From Polydactylus sextarius (lineage: Eukaryota > Chordata > Actinopteri > Polynemidae): a stretch of DNA of 64,000 nucleotides. This document shows, in pieces, positions 1-9,661 of this stretch. Location: positions 2,999,501 through 3,063,500 of the forward strand of contig CM028925.1 of the NCBI GenBank assembly GCA_016801845.1, given 5' to 3'. The notes beneath the pieces are model-generated. The model did no database searches. It was not told the origin of the DNA and saw nothing but the letters and a program-made list of their open reading frames with translations. Both the position numbers and the translations under genes were made by a program. Position 1 is the first letter of the stretch; every line of letters begins with the position of its first letter.

Positions 1-2200
1 CCATTAGAAAAAAAAAAGAAGAAAAAAAAAAAAATACAATTCTGCTCCGTCGGCCTGGTCCAGCCTGCGATAATCCGAATCCACTTTTCGAGCGCTGATA
101 AGACAACCTATTAAATGTAATTATAAAATGGGTGGTACAAATTGTTAGCGCTGTAGCTATCTTCAAAATGTCTTAATGTCTTGAAATAGCCCTGGTGATT
201 TAAATCATTTTAGCATTTCCTTGCAATTAGCTTTCACATAATAATACTGAAGCTAATTTCTGCACCACGTTTGACATTATAAATGTAATTGGCTCCCATT
301 CACATCCCCACTGTGACACATCTATCAAGCCTCATGGGCGACATTTATGTGTGTGCGTGTGTGTGGTAGTGAATACATGTGCTTGCTCTTGCATGTGAGC
401 TGATTTGCATCTCCACAATAAACAGAAAGAGCCCCCCCTTTTTTATTTTATTTTTTTTACTCAAATCTATCAACCTACGTCGTTATAACAACCGGCCATT
501 GATTGTGCTCCCTCTTTCAATTTAACGCTCTCAATAAAAATAAGAATCTACAATGCATTCTAATTACACTTCTTAGGTGACCTATGTAACGACTGTTTCC
601 CGATGAAGGCTCATTAATTGGCCTGTCACAGTTCAGTTGGAGGCTATTGTGGCACTGTCCTTTTCATAGGCGTGCCGGCATGACCAGCATCGCTGAATGC
701 TCATATATAAGAGCTCCAATAACAGTTAAAATGCTATTAAAGTGGATGAGGCACGGCTATGCTGCTGCTCTCTCTAATTTGAGACAGCAACTGGAGGGCT
801 GTGCGAAAACACTCTGGGGAAAACTATTCCCCACTGACTCCGGCATATGTTGTGACTAGACACACACACACATCAGTGCACATCTACAGTATGTACATAC
901 ACACATGAGCAGATATTCTAATTGCTGCTGGAGTGTAAACTGTGGCTGATAATGTTATGGTCATAACAATTTCTTCTCTTAAACAAATATTCATATGTGC
1001 GTGAATATGAGAGACTAGTGGCCATTGTACAGTATGAAAGACATTCTTTTTTACACTCAAAACAGTCAACAGCAGATTAATACATTATATTAATAAAGGA
1101 CATATTGAAAGAGTTGAATAGACCAAGCGTGTTTTCATATACAGTGGCTTTTGTTATGCCTTTGTCGGCTGCTGTTAATGGTTCAGGGACGCCACAAATT
1201 ACTGGCTTCTCATGAGTAAATAAATGATTTTTCTGCACTAGAATATGTCTTTCAGAGATTTTATATCTTCCAGAGATTTATTATTCTAAAGAAATGAATG
1301 GTCAAATAATGCAGGAAAATTTGAATACAAGGCAAGGTAAGCCTTTGATACAAGGCAGAGCGCTCTGAAAAGCAGCAGCTCTTGATGGATTATTTGGTAA
1401 TTTCAGACAACTTTGTTGATAGAAGCTAGCCTTGCGAAAGATAACAAAGCGTCGCTTTTGGCATATGAAAATTATTCTCTTTAAGGGCAATCTGTGACCA
1501 AGTTTTCAAATGAAATGAATAAGAGAATAGAAGGTTATTTCTCTTGGCTGGATGCCAGTTTTTTTTCAAATAGCAATCCTTGCTTACCAAAGTTAAATTC
1601 AAAAGAGAACATCTTTTATTTCTGATTTGAATGGAGCTCAAATGAGTGGACGTCAAGCAATGGGTTTTAAACCAAAACGCACAAATTACTTGTGCGACAC
1701 AAGATGACAAGGAAAAAAATAATAAGTAAATCAATAAATAAAACGCTATTAATAACAAGGAAAAAAAAAACACAGAACAAACTAATTATTTTTAATGTGT
1801 ATATGCTTGGTCTCATTTCTGCATCATCCTTTAATAACACAGATTTAATGGACTGGTATTTAGAAAAAGGCTATTCCATACAAATGTAATACCATTACTG
1901 ACCAAATTAACCTTGAGTAGATCTTAATTACATTTAGTTCCGTTTGGTTAGTCAAGCGATTCACGCGGCTCAGGATATTATAGTTTTTTTTTTTTTTCCA
2001 AGAAGTTTGCTCTGTGGTCCAAACTGACATTTTATAGTCGCCCCCTTCAAAAGATGAGTGTGCTGATGTTGTATATTTTTCTTATTATGATTAAAATTCC
2101 ACAAAGTCCCATCAAGTTACTCGCTATTGGGCCGAATAGTGTGAAAACTGACCCTGTGTCTATGTCTGTTGTGAACACAACATCTCAAGAGCAAATCCTT
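1..2200. other. Non-coding, AT-rich intergenic DNA
   Basis: No exon-like ORF, splice-bounded coding stretch or RNA gene is recognisable on either strand. The left edge has an A-rich run (about 9-33). The stretch 60-760 is low in simple repeats and rich in TAAT/ATTA homeodomain-type cores, which is the texture of a conserved non-coding element; without an alignment this is only a suspicion. Short (GT)n and (CA)n runs occur near 350-365 and 861-872, and an A/T-rich stretch at 1700-1790. ORFs of 60-115 codons here have no family resemblance and mixed composition. Confidence 0.6.
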
Positions 2201-2470
2201 TCAAATTTGGCATAAACATTCACTCAAACCCAAGGATGATTGAATTTGGTGGCTAAAGGTCAAAGGTCAAGGTCACTGTGACCTCATGCAACTTGTTTTT
2301 GGCCTCTTAGATGTAACATCTCAAGACCTCCCTCAAGGAATGGGCACAAACTTGGCAGACTCGTTGACTTAGACTCAAAAGGATGAACTGATTAGATTTG
2401 AGTGGTCAAAGGTCAAAGTCACTTGTCTGACCTCACACAACAGGTTTTTAGCCAAAAGTCGTGAATTTCA
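2200..2470. repeat. Interspersed/tandem repeat rich in AGGTCA half-sites
   Basis: Two diverged units about 146 bases apart share the core GGTCAAAGGTCAAGGTCAC and flanking words (aacatctcaaga, ggcacaaac/ggcataaac, tgacctcacac/tgacctcatgc). Unit 1 (2255-2285) holds three AGGTCA copies at 2257, 2264 and 2270, giving a DR1 and a DR0. The third forms a palindrome with TGACCT at 2279 through a 3-base spacer, the classical estrogen-response-element layout. Unit 2 (about 2404-2436) has decayed spacing. This sequence type is, from general knowledge, dispersed in teleost genomes. Any receptor binding is inference. Confidence 0.6.
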
Positions 2471-3551
2471 CTGCTAATTACCTTTAAATGCACTGGAAGG
2501 CAGAAGCAAACAAATGGAGAATGTTGGTTCTAGTTTAGAAGCTTAAAACAAATGGTTTCTGTAATGTTTTGGCATATTTGTGTTTGTTTGAAGTCCTCAT
2601 CATCTCTGACAGATCTAATCCTCAGCAGCTCATCAGGTGATTCAGTCCATGTTTTTTTTTGCTGATGTGAAGATCAGAACAAATTACTTTAGGCTTCAGA
2701 AACTCCCACAGCTAACAGGTAGCTGATTAAACAATTTCAGGGCTAAAGCATTTTGAGAAGCACATTATAACTGGATATGAAAAATAGAAACCATTAGCCT
2801 AGCATCGCTAAAGCTATAAACAACCCATAATGCAACACGCACCACCATCTCCTCTCATAGTACAGAAATAGAGACATATCCTGAATAGAAGTGCTACCAT
2901 CAGTCATAACATCTTTTTTAAAAGTATATTTTACTTTTTATTCAAACTATAATTACACCAGCCACCAGGGGGCGATGGAGATGTTTTAGCTTCATGTAGC
3001 CTGTGCGCTATAATTTTACTTTGTGTTTTGTAATGGAAAAATATTGTGAAATGTAAAAAAAAAAAGCTGTGTTTGTGAATGTTTTTGAATGTGCTATGCC
3101 ATATAAAGTTTTTATTAATTTATCTGTGAATATTTAATTATATTTAATATATTTTGTGCGTTTATTGGCTGTAATGTTGACCTCTGAACCAGGAAGATGC
3201 GGGTTAGGAGAAGATGGAGTCTCTGTGGCTGCGTGAAAAGGTTATAAATAATTGCACACGGATAAGTCGATGTTAGATAAGTTGTTAGGATATAGGAGTG
3301 GAGTATAACTGATATAAATTATCGTACAGGTAACTAATTTGCAAGTGACCGCTTATTTACCTTTCTAAGTGACGTAAACGTTATGTTTTCTTTCTGTTGC
3401 TCGCCATTTTAGCTAAGGGAGTTAGCCACTTAGCATATCAGCGGTCATATCGTGCCCTCTGTTGACGGACTTTGACAACTGAGAGCGGAGACAACGCGGT
3501 TCATCTGGGACAAGGTGGAGAGAAGAGTTGGTGCGACAACGTGTTTGCGCC
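2471..3551. other. Non-coding DNA with a CTCF-like motif
   Basis: Nothing coding is seen. At 2962-2974 the sequence CCACCAGGGGGCG matches the core of the vertebrate CTCF consensus. It sits in a phrase (ccaccagggggcgatggagatg) that resembles a dispersed fish repeat, so it may be a repeat-borne site. An A run lies at 3055-3064. The motif is visible; CTCF occupancy is inference. Confidence 0.45.
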
Positions 3552-3645
3552 ATGGATGTAATAAGAAGAAGGTCTACACGAAAACGACGCGGCTACATGC
3601 TACATCCGGGCATGAGGAACCCCACCTTTCTCCTGAAGCTACGAG
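3552..3645 (+). CDS. Orphan first-exon-like ORF, unrecognised
   Basis: A start codon in good context (gcgccATGG) opens 31 codons plus one base (start MDVIRRRSTRKRRGY, then a stretch ending FLLKLR) and runs straight into a donor-like GAG|GTAAGC at 3646. The peptide is very basic near the N terminus (RRRSTRKRR), as in a nuclear localisation or DNA-binding tail. I do not recognise the family and cannot identify a second exon. It could be the first exon of a small gene, the 5' end of a decayed transposase gene, or chance. The ORF is too short for composition to decide. Confidence 0.2.
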
Positions 3646-4122
3646 GTAAGCGGCCATCTTTGTTTTCTCTAGTGTGAAGTGTCAGCAACCAAACATCCTG
3701 CGTGTCTGCAACGAGGTGACTTTTTGAGTTAAAAATCACGCATCGGTGTAATATATTATTTCATTTGAATGTGAGACTGCATATTTTAAACAGTACCATA
3801 ATACATTTGTATTTGGTGCACTACAGCATTTTATTTTTCACTATTTACTGTTGTGTCGCCATTGCCCTTTGCTTATTGTTTGCAACGGCGCACACAGTTT
3901 GTAATTTCATTTGACAGTATCCTGTTAGTGACGGTGGCTATAAAATTACACGGTCAAGAGAATATTTGATGTAATTTAGTTTGTTTGTTTCTTTTTCTTT
4001 TCCTTTACTAATTTAATGATGATGAAAACGTCAGTGTTTATGCTGATTTCTTAGAGAATACAGTGATTTAAAACCTGTAAACACTATTCAAAACCCACAA
4101 GTTCATACATCTATTACGTGTG

Positions 4123-4158
<36 letters not shown>

Positions 4159-4837
4159 AACTTTATGTTTATCATGCCCAAAAATTATAAAGTAATTTAA
4201 TTTAATTAGCCAGTTAACATGTAGGTGTTACATTTTCGTTTGCTGATCTGTTATGTTGTTTCTCTCTCCAATTAAAATTTCCAGGAAAGGGAAAAAAAGT
4301 TTTTAATACTTCTGTCAAATTAGCATCAGGATCAAAAATACTAAACAGGGATTTGGTTCGTTGTGCCTTTTAAGCCTCAGGAGATATTTTCATCATTATC
4401 GCTGTTATTATGAAAAAAAACTTAGAGAAAAAGAGTTACAGCTATAAAATATACAGTCAGAAAGTTAAAAAGGTGTAGCTTTGTTTTCTGGTTGTTTGAT
4501 GGTAAAACTGAATACTTTGGTATATAAACTACAGTGAAATATATAGTTTAATTATTTAAAGATCTCTTATTTTCTTTTCTTTTTTTACAACCTTAAAGGT
4601 CCACCACTTTTCTACAGTAGCCCAGGAGGGACAAACCAGCCACATGCTTTGGCGCCTACAAGTTACTTAAAGTTCAGAGTTTCTTCTTTGAAAAGTAAGT
4701 GAGAAAAGTAACTTTTATGTGTCTGCGTCTGCTTTATAATTACCTTAATGTTTGCTGTAGCTTGTTACACTGTGGAAAAAGGCAAACTGTCAGATGTTGA
4801 TCGTCTTTTACGGTTAGCTTTGTCGAAACATGTTGTC
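3646..4837. other. Non-coding DNA with a (CA)n microsatellite at 4127-4156
   Basis: AT-rich sequence with no recognisable exon. A perfect (CA)15-type run lies at 4127-4156 after a short TGTATATA stretch. No downstream exon matching the orphan ORF at 3552 was identified. Confidence 0.6.
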
Positions 4838-5039
4838 TTATAAGAAACAGGAGGTTGGTGGTTTGATCTCCATCTCCTCCAGTCTGCACATCGATGTGTC
4901 CTTGAGCGCGACAGTGGACACTGATGATATACTATCTACGTATGAACGTGAGTGTGAATGGATGCATGCGTCTTGTATAGCGCTTGGAATTGTCATTAAG
5001 ACCAGAAAAGATCTATATAAATACACTCCATTTACTATT
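4838..5039 (+). repeat. tRNA-derived SINE, 5'-truncated
   Basis: The sequence enters near the B-box region (gaggttggtggtttgatctcc, a decayed GGTTCGATCCC). It continues through ctcctccagtctgcacatcg and tgtccttgagc, and ends with a tail of the type tagcgcttgg...tataaatacactccattta. The same tail family is seen in the SINE at 29757-29990. The A box half is missing. The 83-codon ORF over this stretch is a repeat artefact. Confidence 0.65.
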
Positions 5040-5422
5040 TGCCTCAGAAGGTTAGAATTACGATTACGTTACATGCGTTAAGTTCGCACAGTGACATGTG
5101 GACAGGTCACTGCTGTGTTGACCTTGAGGAAGGAAAAATATCTCTTACCTCTATTTCTTGGAGAACTGTCAACCAACGTGTGGGCTGGTGATTCTTATTT
5201 GCAAAATGATAAAGTCGGTCACAGTTCGTGTTTTGTCTTTTGTAGTCTGGATAACAAGCCCTGTCATTGTAAATGTGCTATTCAGTTATTTGTACTCAAC
5301 TAGTTACCACCAACAGTAGCTGAGGAGGTTGTTATGGCAACTGTAGTACTGGTTAGCTCCTAACCTGGCGTTGATTATTATGTGATGGACCCATTTGTTA
5401 TACAACCAAAGGATATGGAGTC

Positions 5423-5796
5423 TAGGGCTGCAATCAATTAATCTGTGGATTATTTTTTTCAAGTAATCGATTATTAACCGGACGAAAAAGGGGGCAGGGG
5501 GTATTTCCAGCATTTTGTGTGATAAACAAAAGTTGTCTCAGACAACTTGCACATAAAAACTTAAATGTCTGCACATTAAGGTGCAAAAAAGAAGTCAAAC
5601 TAATTTTGTCTTTTGACACATTTAACACAGAGACAGTTTAGTTGGTTTCCTGCTTTTCTTCCTCCACATTAAGAGATGTTGTGACTGTACTTCTATGTAT
5701 AACTACGTAGACCCAGCTAATCCAATGTTAAGATAATTGGTAACTAATTTAATCATCAATTTTAAAAGATTTAATCGAGTAGTGGCTGCAGCCCTT
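5423..5796. mobile_element. Non-autonomous hAT-like MITE
   Basis: The ends are inverted: TAGGGCTGCA at 5423 and TGCAGCCCTT at about 5787-5796 (nine of ten bases pair). Just inside both ends are AATCGATTA-type words (taatcgattatt near 5464, taatcgag near 5771), a texture typical of a hAT-type MITE family common in fish. There is no transposase ORF. An 8-bp target duplication could not be confirmed by eye. Confidence 0.55.
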
Positions 5797-6141
5797 GATT
5801 CTTAACAATAAAAAAGTTAATAAGAGAGTGGCGAACATAATAAAAGCGGCTATTTAAAGTGATCAACTCCTTCTAAAGATTATCAGACAGAACAGGAACA
5901 TGCAGTATCAGTGGTTTGATACAGACACATCAATTTCTGCCTGACACTCTCCCCTCTTTTGATTAAAATTCACTCCATGACATGCTCTCAACTGCCACTC
6001 ACCCAGTCATCTGTCAGCGTGATTCAGTACTATACAATATTATTCAAAAGCATACTTGAATCCTAATGAGAATCACATTGACAAGTTATTGCCAGACCCA
6101 CTGATGAACATCGATTGGGGGGAAAAAAAAGGGGGAAAGGT

Positions 6142-6161
6142 GGGTGGGTGGGGGGGTTGGG
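6142..6161 (+). other. G-quadruplex-type motif
   Basis: GGGTGGGTGGGGGGGTTGGG has four G runs of three or more separated by loops of one or two bases, and is preceded by further G runs at 6116-6122 and 6131-6135. This satisfies the usual intramolecular G4 pattern. Function is not implied. Confidence 0.6.
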
Positions 6162-6789
6162 TGTCTGGTTTGGAGTCGAGCGGTCTAACCTGAGCTCAGC
6201 AACAGTGGGGGTACATGTGTGATTGTGTGAGGGCCAAAAAGATCAGCCATCGGTATGAAGAGGGTGTCAAAAATCTGTTGTCGTCAGAGAGCCCGGCGTT
6301 TGATGGGATCGGCGGCGTGTGGAGCTCGTGACCATTAAAGATTCAACTCGGATCTAGAGCTTCTGTTCTCACCTTCAATTTAACCTAATGTAAAAATCAT
6401 CCTCATGGGCCGGTTGCACACATGTGTTAAGTGTTGAGCGTATTTGCTTCCAGTGTGTTTATCTGCTCACCAGAACGGGGTGTGTCTTCATACTTATGGC
6501 CCCCTCCAAGTCCAAGGCTGGCATGTAATAAAGAAGACAGCACTTTCAATAACCTTGACAGACAGATTAAAAAGAGGATTCAATAGCTACTCTTCCCCAT
6601 GAGCACTCCATCACCGAGGCCGCTATCCTTCAATGCCGCTCTTCTCTCCCTTTATCGTCAGCTCCTGTCAGTCACTCAGTGGCTTGACAAAATGGCCTCT
6701 GCTACTCCCGAGGAGCGCTGCTGTGTTCTCGCTTATCCTTTTAGTTGTGAGTTAGTGGGGTACAGCCACAGCAGGAAGAGCCTTATCAT

Positions 6790-6886
6790 TGTGTGTGTGT
6801 GTGTGTGTGTGTGTGCGTGCGCACGTGTGTGTGTTCACCAGGATATCAGGACACTTACCACACACACACACACACACACACACACA
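6790..6886. repeat. Inverted pair of dinucleotide repeats, (TG)n then (CA)n
   Basis: A (TG)n run with an internal gcgtgcgcacgtg (6790-6834) is followed about 25 bases later by (CA)n (6859-6886). The two blocks are reverse complements, so the single strand can fold into a long hairpin. The alternating purine-pyrimidine tract is also of a Z-DNA-prone type. Confidence 0.8.
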
Positions 6887-8660
6887 GGCTTGATGATGTT
6901 TCCACAAAGAGATCAGCTCACGTCCTTCTTCTCATCCGTTTCAGCAGACTGTCCTTCCCTCCCGTGTGTGTGGCCTTGTCCGTCCCTATTACTACCTGCA
7001 TTTCTACGCTTCCTAAACAACCCCGGCTCAAAAACGCCTCCGCCCGTCCAGCATCCCGCTCACCCCGACGGCGCTCCAGAGCTCGCAGGCTTTAGATGCT
7101 CCCCCAACCCCACCCCCCTCCTCTGCCACTCTGTGAGGCTTTACTCGCATCCTTTGAAAGTTCACAGCCTGGCTTGGAGGCACAGAGAAGGAAAATCAAA
7201 CTGTTCAAGGTGGGCTGGGCTCATAGGTGAAACCCTCTGAAACCCTAAAAGAAAGAACAAAAAAAAAATCTGATGTGAATTCAGGAGACATGTTGCCTGA
7301 AGACGGGGTAAAGAGTTGAAAGAGTCTTTCTCGATGCTCTGCATCATCTCGGAGGTTCACCTACTTATTTGTTATTTTCCTCCATTATCATCCCTAAGTG
7401 TCTTATATCATGTTTATGCAGTTGTTAGGTTAGTTAAGGGGAGGAACTAAAAACGTGGGTGGCAATTACGAACAAGACTTAAGCCTAATAGGAATACAAC
7501 GGAGGGAAACTTGTCCAGAGGTTATGTCCAGCTTATAGTACACAGTCCATATCAACAATAGTGTAAGTGATATATCGGCTAATTAATGGTTCCAACTGCT
7601 TCCTAATTGCTGTGCCCCCTGACCTACTGTTACCTCCTAGGAGCCGGTTACGCCCCAAGGGCATTGGTGATGCAGACACACGAGAAGCACACACACTCCA
7701 CATTCACGCACACAGCGATCTCCCCCTGTGATCCCTGAATGTCAGGCTAAGGGCATCCAGAGGCCAGCAGTCCTCTCAGCCTAGCATACCAGGAGTTGAT
7801 AAAGAGCATGAAAACACACAGTGGGCAGTTTAGCCACTATAATCTTGGGGATTACAGGTCAAAACGATTCCAGACACAGGAAAGAAAAAAAAAAAAAACA
7901 ACAAAAAAGAGCGTAGACATCCTTTCGCAACACAGAATGAATATAACGTTTACTGCCACATACTTCATCCCCGTCGCTGATTATTACTCACCAAAGCTGT
8001 TCTTCATGATTATGAAACCTGAAAATCCTCAAACAAATCTGTGCCTTTCATAAAGCCCTGTGTTTTTTTTTTTTGCCCCAATCAATATTTTTATATTAAA
8101 AGTGGATGAAACCAGTGTAAAATGGGTCACACTCAGTGGTGAACCAACAAAAAGCGATTGCCAGATTCGGCAGTTCCCTTAGCCCCGCTAAACATTTCTT
8201 TATCACTAAACACGTCTGTTATTACCTCGTTGTTTCGTTTTGTTTTTATTTATTTTTGGTTTAGTCTCAATGCCATCATCAGCCTTGTTTCCATTCGCAG
8301 CAGACAGCTGTTTTCAGCAGCAAAAAAAAAGAAACATTCCCACCAGATGGAAGACCACATTAGCAACTATTTAACTCGGTGAAACTTTTAGCTTCTGTAC
8401 AGCCAGATATTTCTCTCTGGAATTGGCATAAACCAAGGAAGAGCTAAAATCAGAATATCTGCTCTGTGGTTTGTTACACTGCCCCCAAGTGGCCAAAAAC
8501 ATTTAACCATAAATCTAAAGGAGATTTTTAACATTTTGGTAAACACGTTGATTCTGTTCTTGAACGAACATCGAAAAAAACTGTGATCTTCAACAGGTGA
8601 ATTATTAAAGTAATACAATTAGTAGTGTTAGTAGAGATGACTAATATCTCCAATATAACC

Positions 8661-9119
8661 TGCGGGGTTCCTCAGGGATCGATCTTAGCACAATTTCTTT
8701 TTCATCTTTACATGGTGAAGTATTGAGACAGTATTAAATTGGTGTGGTGTTAAAAATAATGTGTGACTGTAAATATGTTTTTCTCTATGTGACACAGAAA
8801 ATCTGATGCATGTAGCAGCCTCGTGTTTTGTAACTCTCTCATATCTGATCTATTTTAATGCTTCAGAGTGGGACCACACGGAAAAATCACATTACACACG
8901 TTTTAATCTTCTTACACTGTTGCCTGTCGGATTTCCGTACTGATTTTTAAGATTCTCTTACTAGTTTTTAAAGCACTCCGTGGTCTTTCACCAGCTTACC
9001 TCTCTCACGTGATTAAAATATATGAACCAGTACATCCCCTCAGGTCCTTGGGCACAAGTCTGTTAGTGGGTCCAGAGCACTGGACTAAAACTTTCTGTGA
9101 GTTGTCTGAAGAACTCTGA
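8661..9119 (+). mobile_element. Decayed non-LTR retrotransposon (reverse transcriptase fragments)
   Basis: 8661-8714 reads CGVPQGSILAQFLFHLYM, the conserved VPQGS-LAP-LF motif of LINE reverse transcriptases. A second open stretch at 8949-9119 reads KILLLVFKALRGLSPAYLSH and onward to EPVHPLRSLGTSLLVGPE, which is the C-terminal region seen in fish L2/CR1/Rex1-type LINEs. Between them are stops, frame changes and a large deletion. It is a dead fragment; the exact clade cannot be assigned by eye. Confidence 0.75.
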
Positions 9120-9289
9120 GGAGCTGAAAGTGTTGAAATCATTCTTTGAAGTCCTTATTTTATTTATGTGTTTTGATTTTATTTTATTTCCCCAATGTTT
9201 AGGATAGCTTATAACTAATGTTATTATAATTTGAAATTCCTTATTTTTTGATATTGTTCATTATTATTTTACTGTCAACAGTATAAATT

Positions 9290-9661
9290 GGACTGTAGGA
9301 ACGTTATGACAAGTGCCACCTGGTGGTGTAAAATAGTAACCTCAGGTTAGTTGGTGTAGCTCTGTGGTTAGTGACTGACGTTAGCTAATTAGCTCATTGT
9401 ATCATTTAGCAACATTTGTGAGGTTGTAGCTATTTGAGTTCGATTTTTGCCGTTTGGAGGATTTTGCTACTATTGAACAAAGGTTTTGCTGGTCGTTTCC
9501 CCATGTTTCTAGTCTTTATCCTATGCTAAGCTAACCAGCTGCTGATTCAACATTCATATACAACGCATTGACATGAAATTGGTGTTGATCTTCTCGTATT
9601 ACACTCAGCAAAAATGCAAATAAGCTCATTTCCCAAAATGTTGAACTTTCCTTAAAGGAAT
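9290..9661 (+). repeat. Percomorph-type interspersed repeat
   Basis: The diagnostic part is 9495-9661. It carries words such as ttctagtctttatcctatgc, taagctaaccagctgctg, gttgatcttctcgtattaca, ctcagcaaaaatgcaaataa and a tail tttcccaaaatgttgaac. I recall this as a high-copy element in spiny-rayed fish. Related fragments lie at 20965-21100 (inverted), 21384-21440 and probably 24140-24175. The left limit is uncertain. Confidence 0.55.

Larger units (their letters stand above)
5797..8660. other. Non-coding DNA with simple repeats
   Basis: No exon is recognised. A G-rich run lies at 6118-6161 (see separate entry) and an inverted TG/CA microsatellite pair at 6790-6886. The 213-codon ORF at 6599-7240 runs through (TG)n/(CA)n, and its coding look comes from the microsatellites (VCVCVC, THTHTH). 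A-rich and T-rich runs are at 7887-7899 and 8061-8075. Confidence 0.55.

Noticed and set aside
6599..7240. 213-codon ORF on the + strand
   Set aside because: It runs through (TG)n and (CA)n tracts (VCVCVC, THTHTH), shares DNA with another ORF in a second frame, and has no known domain.
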